A stretch of DNA of 64,000 bases from Paenibacillus sanguinis 2301083 = DSM 16941 (GTDB taxonomy: Bacteria > Bacillota > Bacilli > Paenibacillales > Paenibacillaceae). The stretch is from the NCBI RefSeq assembly GCF_000374825.1, contig NZ_KB895382.1, positions 124,001-188,000 of the forward strand. Reading direction: 5' to 3'. Each line of letters starts with the position of its first letter. Position 1 is the first letter of the stretch. Below are positions 54,629 to 62,877 of the stretch, one piece after another. Position numbers and translations under genes: made by a program. The notes beneath the pieces are model-generated. The model saw only the letters and a program-made list of their open reading frames with translations, searched no databases and was not told the DNA's origin.

Positions 54629-57070
54629 ATGAACATACTGGAAAATGCAACATTCGCATTGGAATTTACTTCTCGCGGCGCGGTGAAGGGGTTTCGCTTC
54701 AAGGAGGACCCCAGCGCCATGAACTGGGTCGTGGATCCGGAATATTTACGCGAAGCCGGGTATTTGGATACGCTTGACAAGCTATTCGGGGAATGGAGCG
54801 CTGTGGTCGATGGTAAGACCATTGATAGCTGCGACTATACTCCAACCAGGATTCAGGCCAGCGGGGATGGTCTGATGGTTAGCTTTCAGGCGGAAATGCT
54901 GGAGGTTGACTTGGTTTATACCTTAGAAGGGGAGCGACTGCGCTGGAGCATCGCCTGCCGCAACGCATGGGATGCACCGGTCAGTCTGGACGGTCTGCAT
55001 ATATGGTTCTCGTTAGCCTATATCATGTTCCGCGACGAGAATGTACTGCGTAATATGCGAGAGTCTTGTGCGCTATTTGCCCATATTGGCGGGGACTTTG
55101 CCAAATTTGCCGCTATCCGTCGAAGTCATGAAGCTCCGCATTTGGCTGTTTACGGACAAGAAGGGATTACGGCGGCGTTTGGCTCCTTCTGCCGTTACGA
55201 GAACCGATTCCTGGAGCAGGTGTCTCCTTCGCTGGACGGGATCGTTTTTCACCGCCTGGGATTAGTGGAGAACGGAGCTTCTATGCCGGAATTGGCGGCT
55301 ACAGACTGGATTTACGGGGATAATTTCTGTTCGGTGAAGCTAGAGGCTGGTCAGCAGTTGCGCTGGGAATATGTGTTTACTGCCTGTCAGGGAAGAGAGG
55401 ACTTCTACCGCAAGGCGCTGGAGCATGGACATCCTCACTGGTCATATACGCCGGTGCTGACTGAAGGCGGGCCATTTGAAGCGGAATTGTCACTGGCAAC
55501 AGGGCAAGAGATCGAATCCCTTCGTCTAGTCACGGTTGATACGCATTCTGATGGAGAACGACGTCTGGTCGTGGAAGACGTAACAGGACTTGCAACTATG
55601 GATCAGCAGTCCACAGGACAATATCAGCTCCATTACTGGGCGCATGACCCGGGGGAACGCAGGCTGGAATTAGTCCTGGAGGATGGACGTAAAGATATTC
55701 TGGTCTGGAACGTGCTGGAGCCGATTGACCGAATCCTGGAGAAGCGGGCAGGGTGGTTGTGCCAACACAGCTATGACGAGACCGGGCAGGCTGGAAGGCC
55801 CCACGCCTTTTTACCCCTGTCCAATCAAGGGGAGTCACTGGGCAAGCTGGGCTTCCTGCTGATGAAGAACAAGCTGGCGGCACCGATGGCGGAGCAGGTG
55901 CAAAAGGTAGAGGCTTCTGCGGTGCTGGACATGAAAAATCACTGGTTCGAGGCCGGTGACTTCTCGAAACCTCGAGCGTTATATGGATCGTTTTACCGGA
56001 TTTTCGATCTGGATTATATCGCGCATGTCTTCTATTTGCTCTCGGAAATGGACGGTGCGCTCTTGAAGCTGAATTCACCGCAGACGTATTTGCAGTGGGC
56101 CGCTGAGGTGATGAGCGTCCGGCTTGATCCGGCTTGCCATGCCGGGCAACGGGAAAAGGATGAAACCGGGCTGAGTGGAGTGTTTATCCTTTACATCGAT
56201 GACTTGTTGGCAGCTTTGGCTGCGTCGGGTCTGGAGCCGTGGTATAACAAGCTGAAAGGCCTTTGGGAGAGATTCGGCGAGCGATTGAGTCGTGACACAC
56301 GCCAGTTCGCCGGGGCAGTAACCGAGCATTTCTACGATAACGCCGGGTTTGGGCCCACCTGCGAAACGCTGTTGCATCTTGGCATGAGCGAGGAAGCCGA
56401 GCAATACGGCCAACTGATTCTGGCCAACATTGGCTTCAGCAACGATTACCGGGCACAGAATCCGGATCGATGGTGGGAAGCGTTGTCCTATATGATCCAT
56501 TCATTGTGGGGAGGATTGGTGGCGGCTTCGTCGCGGGTGGCTTACGAGTACCTGGGCAATCCCGAATATCTTGAAGCCTCTTACCGGGCTACGATGGCAG
56601 TATTCAACGGCTATGATTGGAACGTCAGGTCTACTCCCAGATGCTTGCAGCCGGGAGAGGCGGCTTCAACCTTTAGTGTAGCGGCTCCTAATCTGAATAT
56701 GCCGGTGTTGTCCCGGAACCGCTTCGGTCAGTCGGTGTTCCAGAATGCGGATGATCCACTTTTTGCCGCTCTGTTCTCCAGTGTAACCGGAGATGACTGG
56801 GACATGGGCGAGGAACTGGTGGCTTACCTGCTCGGATTTGGAACGACAGCTTATGTGTACCGGGAGGCCTCCGGGAAGCTGCGATGTGTTAACGGGTATT
56901 TAACGGAGGAGCATGGGGGCGTTTGCATCACAAGCTATGCTGCATATCCGCAACGAATAGTCATGCTGGAAGAAGGACTTTCCCTGCAAGCCAAGCCCGG
57001 AAAGCAGCTACGAAGGGCCTGGCTCGTTGAGGGCGAGCTTCGGGAGATAGATGTGAAGACGAATGCATAG
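54629..57070 (+). CDS. Putative (alpha/alpha)-barrel glycoside hydrolase, family not assigned
   Basis: 813 residues, no signal peptide, so cytosolic. N-terminal about 350 residues form beta-sandwich strands; residues about 390-740 look helical with aromatic and acidic runs (YDNAGFGPTCETLLHLG, DRWWEALSYMIHSLWGGLVAASSRVAYEYLG) as in (alpha/alpha)6 glycosidases. It may belong to the DUF5695 group often found beside sugar ABC genes, recalled and not checked. Catalytic residues cannot be named. Position after the transporter genes implies cleavage of the imported glycan. ATG 54629 has GGAGG upstream. Confidence 0.72.
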   Translation: MNILENATFALEFTSRGAVKGFRFKEDPSAMNWVVDPEYLREAGYLDTLDKLFGEWSAVVDGKTIDSCDYTPTRIQASGDGLMVSFQAEMLEVDLVYTLEGERLRWSIACRNAWDAPVSLDGLHIWFSLAYIMFRDENVLRNMRESCALFAHIGGDFAKFAAIRRSHEAPHLAVYGQEGITAAFGSFCRYENRFLEQVSPSLDGIVFHRLGLVENGASMPELAATDWIYGDNFCSVKLEAGQQLRWEYVFTACQGREDFYRKALEHGHPHWSYTPVLTEGGPFEAELSLATGQEIESLRLVTVDTHSDGERRLVVEDVTGLATMDQQSTGQYQLHYWAHDPGERRLELVLEDGRKDILVWNVLEPIDRILEKRAGWLCQHSYDETGQAGRPHAFLPLSNQGESLGKLGFLLMKNKLAAPMAEQVQKVEASAVLDMKNHWFEAGDFSKPRALYGSFYRIFDLDYIAHVFYLLSEMDGALLKLNSPQTYLQWAAEVMSVRLDPACHAGQREKDETGLSGVFILYIDDLLAALAASGLEPWYNKLKGLWERFGERLSRDTRQFAGAVTEHFYDNAGFGPTCETLLHLGMSEEAEQYGQLILANIGFSNDYRAQNPDRWWEALSYMIHSLWGGLVAASSRVAYEYLGNPEYLEASYRATMAVFNGYDWNVRSTPRCLQPGEAASTFSVAAPNLNMPVLSRNRFGQSVFQNADDPLFAALFSSVTGDDWDMGEELVAYLLGFGTTAYVYREASGKLRCVNGYLTEEHGGVCITSYAAYPQRIVMLEEGLSLQAKPGKQLRRAWLVEGELREIDVKTNA

Positions 57071-57115
57071 ACGAATGCACAACATGCCCTAGTCGAGCCG
57101 GATTTCAGTGAAGAG

Positions 57116-57139
57116 TGGCGTAGCGTAAAAGCTACGCCA
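57116..57139 (+). terminator. Hairpin at the end of the second sugar operon
   Basis: TGGCGTAGC (57116-57124) pairs with GCTACGCCA (57131-57139), 6-nt loop, weak T-run (TTGCTATC). Confidence 0.6.
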
Positions 57140-57164
57140 TTGCTATCAAATAAATGGTGGAAGT

Positions 57165-57908
57165 TTATTCCCACTTAAAAAAGCGGAGAGAAGCAGTAGT
57201 GCATATTAAGGCAATTGCAATCATCACAACCACGGGAACTAATACACTATCTATTGGCAGACCAAGCGAAGCAGCTTTGAGAAGTTTTATCCCTTGTGTC
57301 AATGGCAATAGATCCGCGATTTTTTGCAGTGCAACGGGCATCATTTCGTAAGGCAGAGTAGCTCCCGAAAAAATAAGCATCGGAAAATACAGCAGGCTGG
57401 CAACGGCACTTGCTATTTTAAGGTTTGGCGCAATTCCTCCTACCAGCAGTCCAATGCTGAATATTGACAGCATAACCAGTAAGTATGCTCCCAAGAATTG
57501 AAGCCATGAACCGGATAACTGATAGCCAAAAAATATTGCCCCTGTGGCATAGACAAGGATAAGGGACAGAATCGAATAAAGTGCATAAATGACCACTTGT
57601 ACCGTCAAGATAAGAGCAGGGCTGGCAGGTGTGACCTTGAACCGCTTTAATATTTTTCTGCTTCGATAGTCAGATATAACCAAGGGAAGCCCCATCACAC
57701 CTCCGGCACAGATGGCAATGGTTGATACCGCACCGAAAGATTGTTCCAAAAAAGTATATTCTGCACCGTCGAAAGCAGGCTTGCTTCCAAACACCGCTCC
57801 CAAGATAATAACGACAACAACAGGCATACAGATAGCGAAAATGAACATATCCATCCCACGGAGGGATAACCTGATTTCTGTTATTAGCAAGGCTCTAAAC
57901 GCTTTCAT
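57165..57908 (-). CDS. ABC-2 type permease
   Basis: 247 residues, six helices (IFAICMPVVVVIILGAVFG; ISDYRSRKILKRFKVTPASPALIL as the loop before helix 3; LLYFPMLIFSGATLPYEMMP as the conserved PF12698-type region). Partner of the ATPase gene, which overlaps it by 14 nt. Codon use looks more AT-rich than in the flanking sugar operon. Confidence 0.9.
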   Translation of the reverse strand: MKAFRALLITEIRLSLRGMDMFIFAICMPVVVVIILGAVFGSKPAFDGAEYTFLEQSFGAVSTIAICAGGVMGLPLVISDYRSRKILKRFKVTPASPALILTVQVVIYALYSILSLILVYATGAIFFGYQLSGSWLQFLGAYLLVMLSIFSIGLLVGGIAPNLKIASAVASLLYFPMLIFSGATLPYEMMPVALQKIADLLPLTQGIKLLKAASLGLPIDSVLVPVVVMIAIALICTTASLRFFKWE

Positions 57909-58626
57909 ATCCTACCTCCTCTTCTGTGTACCAAAGGTATGCGTCCTCAAATTTTTCATAAGGACTGGTAGCGATTGCTTCTTGTGTTGTCCCATAAAAA
58001 ATAGGTTCTCCCTTTTTCAAAATCATGATTTTGTCGCAAAGAGCTTCTACCTCGTCCATGAAATGAGAGGTTAATAAAATCGTAATTCCTTTCGCTTTTA
58101 ATTTGGAAAGACTTTTCCACACCTCCCGTCGAGCTTTAGCATCCAAGCCGGTGGTTAGCTCGTCCAAGAATACGACCTCGGGATTTGGAATGAGTGACAG
58201 TACGATAGAAAGGCGCTGCTTCTGACCCCCCGAAAGCTCACTGACCAGGCCTTTCAACTTGTCAGAAAGTCCAAATTGTTTTAGAAGAGTGCCATAATCC
58301 AGGGAAGTTTTGTAAAGCGAAGCCGTGACCTCACAAAGTTCAGCTACCTTTATTTTGTCCTGATAGTTCGCTTCTTGAAATTGAACGCCAACTCTCTCAA
58401 ACAATTTTTTTCGTTCTTTCTGCGGATTCATTCCCAAAATGGATATGGTACCGCTATCTTGCTTTTTTGTTCCCAAAATACATTCAATTGTAGTGCTTTT
58501 ACCCGCACCATTTGCGCCCAGCAAGCCAAATACTTCTCCACGGCAAACGGAGATATTGATATTCTCCGCTGCTTTGATATGCTCGTAGGCCTTACATAGG
58601 TTTTTTACTTCAATCGTTGTTTCCAT
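57895..58626 (-). CDS. ABC transporter ATP-binding protein
   Basis: 243 residues. Walker A GANGAGKSTT, signature LSGGQKQRL, Walker B VVFLDELTTGLD (Leu in place of the usual Pro after DE), switch His in LTSHFMDE. ATG 58626 has AGGGAGGGA 9 nt upstream; the longer form to 58668 runs into a terminator hairpin. Drug or lipid export with the ABC-2 permease is likely; the substrate is unknown. Confidence 0.92.
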   Translation of the reverse strand: METTIEVKNLCKAYEHIKAAENINISVCRGEVFGLLGANGAGKSTTIECILGTKKQDSGTISILGMNPQKERKKLFERVGVQFQEANYQDKIKVAELCEVTASLYKTSLDYGTLLKQFGLSDKLKGLVSELSGGQKQRLSIVLSLIPNPEVVFLDELTTGLDAKARREVWKSLSKLKAKGITILLTSHFMDEVEALCDKIMILKKGEPIFYGTTQEAIATSPYEKFEDAYLWYTEEEVGYESV

Positions 58627-58655
58627 GCGATTATATCCCTCCCTTTTCTTTGTGT

Positions 58656-58688
58656 AAAAAAATAACACCAGAATGAAGTCTGGTGTTA
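58656..58688 (-). terminator. Terminator/attenuator between the MerR gene and the ABC genes
   Basis: TAACACCAGA (58663-58672) pairs perfectly with TCTGGTGTTA (58679-58688), and on the minus strand seven T follow (58662-58656). The MerR stop codon lies in the stem and the ATPase start is only 30 nt further on. Confidence 0.8.
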
Positions 58689-59447
58689 AGGTGTAGGGTT
58701 TTCCTGAAATTGTTTTTTCATTTTCTCAAGCTGAGAAAGCATAATTTTTGCGTTCTGTTCCGCTTGGTGCAATGATGTTAGCAGCTGATCACACACAGAA
58801 ATAATATCATTATTTTCCTTTGGGGTGTCAATCACTTGCCGAATGTCTGCTTCGGGATTTCGAGACAGGGTATTCAGCATTCGCAAAATTGCTGAAAGCG
58901 AATAATTGGCACAACGCAAGGAGCGTATGATTTTCAACCGTCGAATATCTTCGTCGCCATAAACGCGATAACCATTTTGTTTTCGCTTTATTGCAAGTAA
59001 TCCGTTCATTTCCCAATTTCTCAAAGCATCTATTGAGATTTGTAAATCATCGGCCGCTTCTTTTCTGGTTAAAAACGTAGTGCCTGCTTCCTGCCGGTCG
59101 CCTAATAACAGTTTTTCAGTAATCGTTATGGCTTCTACAGCATTTCTTTGCTCTTTTCTAATCTGTTGCAGATAATATTTCGTCAAGCAAATGGCCTTGC
59201 CAAAATTACCAAGTGCGGATGTTTTAATAATAGTAATCGCTTGCTTCCTCAGGCCATTTTGCAGGACTTCAACCTTTAGAGCGAGTCTCGCAAATTTAAT
59301 CTGCTCCATATGAAAATCTGTAAAGACACGATAACCATTTTCTTTACGCTCCGGTTTGGGAATTAGCTCAAGTTCTTCATAAAGCCGTACGGTATTGGGA
59401 TGGATTCCAATGCTATTTGCTATTTCGGCTGTCTTGTAAGTGTTCAT
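58686..59447 (-). CDS. MerR-type regulator with two HTH domains
   Basis: 253 residues. The first HTH (about 3-55) has YKTAEIANSIGIHPNTVRLYEE and PERKENGYRVFTDFHMEQI; the second (about 123-180) has FLTRKEAADDLQISIDALRNWE and KRKQNGYRVYGDEDIRRL. Both carry the NGYRVF/Y wing, so the protein looks like two fused MerR DNA-binding units plus a helical tail instead of a ligand domain. Same strand and just upstream of the ABC genes. Confidence 0.88.
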   Translation of the reverse strand: MNTYKTAEIANSIGIHPNTVRLYEELELIPKPERKENGYRVFTDFHMEQIKFARLALKVEVLQNGLRKQAITIIKTSALGNFGKAICLTKYYLQQIRKEQRNAVEAITITEKLLLGDRQEAGTTFLTRKEAADDLQISIDALRNWEMNGLLAIKRKQNGYRVYGDEDIRRLKIIRSLRCANYSLSAILRMLNTLSRNPEADIRQVIDTPKENNDIISVCDQLLTSLHQAEQNAKIMLSQLEKMKKQFQENPTP

Positions 59448-59488
59448 TTTTCACCGCCAATCTATTACATCATAATATCCAAATATAT

Positions 59489-59515
59489 AAGTCTGGTGTT
59501 ATAGTGGAGAGTTTT
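59489..59515. promoter_or_regulatory. Sequence upstream of merR copied at the merR 3' end
   Basis: This 27-bp stretch matches 58676-58702 at 23 of 27 positions, both containing AAGTCTGGTGTTA and ending GTTTT. One copy is in the merR promoter region, the other at its stop codon before the ABC genes. A shared binding site for the regulator is possible. Confidence 0.55.
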
Positions 59516-59576
59516 AATTGTACCTTACAAAAATGGAAGGACAAGCATGTGGAAACTATGGTTACCCTATAAAATG

Positions 59577-59618
59577 AAAACAAGCGTGTCGCCCATGTAG
59601 AACGATACGCTTGTTTTT
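59577..59618 (-). terminator. Terminator of the thioredoxin-like gene
   Basis: AAAACAAGCGT (59577-59587) pairs with ACGCTTGTTTT (59607-59617); the minus strand continues TTTTCATTTTAT. Confidence 0.8.
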
Positions 59619-59660
59619 AGACATTTTACTTGTCAGCAGCCCTTAATCCATATAGTTTTT

Positions 59661-60242
59661 TTATACAAGGTCGCAGGCCTCTGCCGGCATCCAGTGGGCA
59701 TCCTGGCCTTCCCATTTGACATTGCAGCCAATCGGATTTGTTAAGGAGACGGAAATCGGCTTGCCTGAGACCAGCTCGGACAAGGCCCGCTCAAGATCAT
59801 TTGTCGTCATCTTGCTAGTCTCGCGAGGATTATCTACCCCGCGGCCGGTATATACCAGTTTGCGTTCGGCATCAAATACATAGAAATGAGGGGTGCGCAG
59901 GGCTCCGTAAGCTTTGGCCGCTTCTTGCGACCGATCTCGCAAATAAACCCATGGAAAACGCTGCTCCTCCATTCGTTTAACCATATGCTCAAAAGAATCA
60001 TCCGGATGCGTGATCTCGCTATTGGCATTGATGCCAACAAACGTGACGCCTTGCTCTTTGAATTTCTCGGCTGTCTGCCTTGTTACTTCATCTGACCCAA
60101 CGACATAAGGACAATGGTTGCAGGTGAAGAACACGACAAGCACCGGGGATTTGGAAAAACTCTGTAAGGAATAAGTTTGGCCATCCGTAGCCGGCAGCAG
60201 AAAGTCTGGCGCAGTTGCTCCAATTTCCAACGTAAAACTCAA
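59661..60242 (-). CDS. Thioredoxin-fold peroxiredoxin-like protein
   Basis: 193 residues, no signal. AhpC/TSA-type entry [15 protein letters not shown], then the redox motif FTCNHCPYV (C-N-H-C) near residue 45, cis-Pro region LRTPHFYVF. This NHCPY subgroup of thioredoxin-like proteins is widespread but poorly studied; a thiol-disulfide or peroxide role is likely. TTG 60242 follows AAGGTGAT; GTG 60251 lies inside that site. Confidence 0.85.
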   Translation of the reverse strand: MSFTLEIGATAPDFLLPATDGQTYSLQSFSKSPVLVVFFTCNHCPYVVGSDEVTRQTAEKFKEQGVTFVGINANSEITHPDDSFEHMVKRMEEQRFPWVYLRDRSQEAAKAYGALRTPHFYVFDAERKLVYTGRGVDNPRETSKMTTNDLERALSELVSGKPISVSLTNPIGCNVKWEGQDAHWMPAEACDLV

Positions 60243-60790
60243 ACCGATCACCTTCCCTATAAAATTTTGAAGCGCTTACTAGCATTGTACTTCATGCCAC
60301 CTATTATCTCAATTTTTAATTTTAATCCTGACTTTTTGAACACTTTTTTAAAAGAAGATTGTGAATTTTTTTATTAAGGAGAGAAATAGAAAAAATAGTA
60401 TTGTCTCTAGCGTAAAAATAATGTAAAGTAACTTAACAAATGAACCAATGCATTCTTCGCGTTAGTATTCCTCACACACAAATTGACCTCAGTTCGATTA
60501 TTTGTCACTTATTTGAGAGTTAATGTGACACATGACATAGCATCGAACAGCGAAATGATTCAATCCGATCCTTTATCCAAACACAGCAAAGAAGCAATTA
60601 TACACAAATGTCCATATGGGAGAGACGTTTTAGTTTGCCATATAAAGAGAAGCTTTAGCCACTTATGCTTGCAGATATGATTCCACCTTTTTTTCTTTAA
60701 TGTATTGCAGCGAAGAAGAATTGGTGCACGCTTGTCCATGTATAGTGGATGTTTTGTCTACTTATTTTTGTGAGGAAAAGAGGCTGTGAC
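60243..60790. other. 548-bp intergenic region without a supported gene
   Basis: AT-rich. CTGACTTTTTGAAC (60328-60341) followed by AAAAGAAG is a right-end remnant of the MITE-like repeat from 17.4-17.9 kb. A 65-codon frame (60483-60680) has no ribosome binding site and no recognisable content. The 3' part should hold the promoter of the peptide transporter operon, but no clear hexamers were seen. Confidence 0.6.
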
Positions 60791-61780
60791 ATGATTCAAC
60801 CTATTTTGCAGATTGAGGATTTGCACACCCACTTTTTTACCGATCGGGGCGAAATTCCTGCGGTGGACGGGATTAATTTGTATGTCAATCCCGGGGAAGT
60901 GCTCGGTGTGGTGGGCGAATCCGGTTGTGGAAAAAGCGTGACCTCCCTGTCCATACTCAAACTTATTCCCCAGCCGCCCGGTAAAATTACCGGAGGCTCT
61001 ATCTTGTTCAAAGGACAGGACATCGTTGTGATGAAGGAACGTGAAATGCGCTCCATCAGGGGGAACTCCATTTCCATGATTTTTCAGGAGCCTATGACTT
61101 CGTTAAACCCGTTGTTCACCGTGGGTCAGCAAATTGGCGAATCGGTCCGGTTGCATCGTCAGCTCAGCAAAAGGGAAGCGCGGGACCATACCATCGATAT
61201 GCTGAAAAAGGTTGGCATTGCGCGGCCGGAAGCAATGATTGACGAATATCCGCATCAATTGTCCGGCGGTATGCGGCAGCGGGTCATGATTGCGATGGCG
61301 ATCTCCTGCAGCCCGGAATTGTTGATTGCCGACGAACCCACCACTGCGCTGGACGTAACCATTCAGGCGCAAATACTTGATTTGATTCGCCGTCTGAACG
61401 AAGAGAACGGCACGGCTGTCATGATGATTACCCATGATCTTGGCGTAGTCGCGGAGATGTGCCACCGGGTAGCGGTGATGTATGCAGGGAAAGTGGTGGA
61501 GGAAGGCGGCGTGCACGATATTTTCAAAAATCCACTGCACCCTTATACGCAAGGCTTGATTAAATCCGTACCTCGTATGGATGAAGACCGTAGACGTTTG
61601 TTTTCTATCCCTGGCAACGTGCCGATTTTGAATACGGAACTGACGGGTTGCCGCTTTGCGGAGCGATGTGAGCATGTTATGCCCGTATGCTTGGAGAAGC
61701 TTCCTGAATTGCGGGAATGCGAAACGGCGCACAGCTGTCGGTGCTGGCTTCATGAAACGCCATTGGAGGAAGTCATATGA
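60791..61780 (+). CDS. oppD: Oligopeptide/dipeptide ABC transporter ATPase (OppD/DppD)
   Basis: 329 residues. Walker A GESGCGKS, signature LSGGMRQRV, Walker [15 protein letters not shown], switch His [10 protein letters not shown], and the C-terminal Opp domain with Cys pattern ([14 protein letters not shown] ... HSCRCW). ATG 60791 has AAAGAGG 8 nt upstream; the ATG at 60749 adds 14 residues without support. ATGA overlap with the next gene. Confidence 0.93.
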   Translation: MIQPILQIEDLHTHFFTDRGEIPAVDGINLYVNPGEVLGVVGESGCGKSVTSLSILKLIPQPPGKITGGSILFKGQDIVVMKEREMRSIRGNSISMIFQEPMTSLNPLFTVGQQIGESVRLHRQLSKREARDHTIDMLKKVGIARPEAMIDEYPHQLSGGMRQRVMIAMAISCSPELLIADEPTTALDVTIQAQILDLIRRLNEENGTAVMMITHDLGVVAEMCHRVAVMYAGKVVEEGGVHDIFKNPLHPYTQGLIKSVPRMDEDRRRLFSIPGNVPILNTELTGCRFAERCEHVMPVCLEKLPELRECETAHSCRCWLHETPLEEVI

Positions 61781-62778
61781 GCGAACCGTTATTGCAAGTC
61801 GAACATCTGAAGAAGTACTACCCGATTGGGGGAGGTTGGTTTGGGAAATCTCCGCAGTTGGTCAAAGCCGTAGATGATATTTCCTTTACCGTACAAAAAG
61901 GGGAAACCTTTGGGCTGGTGGGAGAGAGTGGATGCGGCAAATCGACGACAGGCCGCTCTATCCTGCGACTGATTGAGCCCAGCGAGGGAACAGTGATCTT
62001 CGACGGGAAGGAGATTACGGCACTTTCCCCGGAAGAACTGAGACGCACGCGCAAGGACATGCAGATCGTGTTCCAGGACCCGTTCTCATCCCTGGACCCG
62101 CGCCATACTGTTCAGCGGATATTGGAAGAGCCGCTGATTGTGCACGGAATGAGCAATGCCAAAGAACGTCAGGCGATAATCCAGCGGCTTATTGATGTGG
62201 TAGGGCTAACCCAAAGCCATTTGCAACGGTATCCTCACCAGTTCTCGGGAGGACAACGGCAACGGATAGGAATAGCCAGGGCCCTGTCGCTGCAACCGAA
62301 GCTGATTGTGGCGGATGAGCCTGTCTCGGCGCTGGATGTGTCCATTCAGTCCCAAGTCATTAACCTGCTTCAGGATTTGCAGGAGGAGTTCGGATTGACC
62401 TATATCTTTATCGCTCATGATCTTAGTGTTGTGAAGCATATCTGTGACCGGGTCGCCGTCATGTACCTGGGGCGGATTGTGGAAATTGCCGACAAGCACA
62501 AATTGTATGCCAAGCCACAGCATCCATATACTCAGGCTTTGCTATCTGCCGTGCCGGAGCCGGATCCCGATCGCAAGCCGGAGCGCATTATTCTGCAAGG
62601 TGAAGTTCCAAGCCCGGCGAACGCGCCCATTGGCTGCGCATTCCACACGCGATGTCCCCAGGCGCTGGACATCTGTCACACGCATCGTCCTGAGTTAGCT
62701 GAGACGGACCAGGGACATCTGACAGCCTGCCATTTATTCACGGAGATGCGTGTGGCTGGCAAAGCTCATTTAGCCTGA
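61777..62778 (+). CDS. oppF: Oligopeptide/dipeptide ABC transporter ATPase (OppF/DppF)
   Basis: 333 residues. Walker [16 protein letters not shown], signature FSGGQRQRIGIARAL, Walker B LIVADEPVSALDVS, C-terminal Opp domain GCAFHTRCPQALDIC. Partner of OppD in the heterodimer. Starts in the OppD stop (ATGA). Confidence 0.94.
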   Translation: MSEPLLQVEHLKKYYPIGGGWFGKSPQLVKAVDDISFTVQKGETFGLVGESGCGKSTTGRSILRLIEPSEGTVIFDGKEITALSPEELRRTRKDMQIVFQDPFSSLDPRHTVQRILEEPLIVHGMSNAKERQAIIQRLIDVVGLTQSHLQRYPHQFSGGQRQRIGIARALSLQPKLIVADEPVSALDVSIQSQVINLLQDLQEEFGLTYIFIAHDLSVVKHICDRVAVMYLGRIVEIADKHKLYAKPQHPYTQALLSAVPEPDPDRKPERIILQGEVPSPANAPIGCAFHTRCPQALDICHTHRPELAETDQGHLTACHLFTEMRVAGKAHLA

Positions 62779-62877
62779 TAACAATAGGAGCATGAACCAT
62801 GGTTTATAGCTGGGCCTCAGGTCTGGCTGCTTATAAACAACCTAAAAATAATCGTGATTCAGAAGGGAGCCATAATT

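Noticed and set aside
60483-60680. 65-codon ORF before oppD
   Set aside because: No ribosome binding site, no recognisable domain, AT-rich intergenic context.
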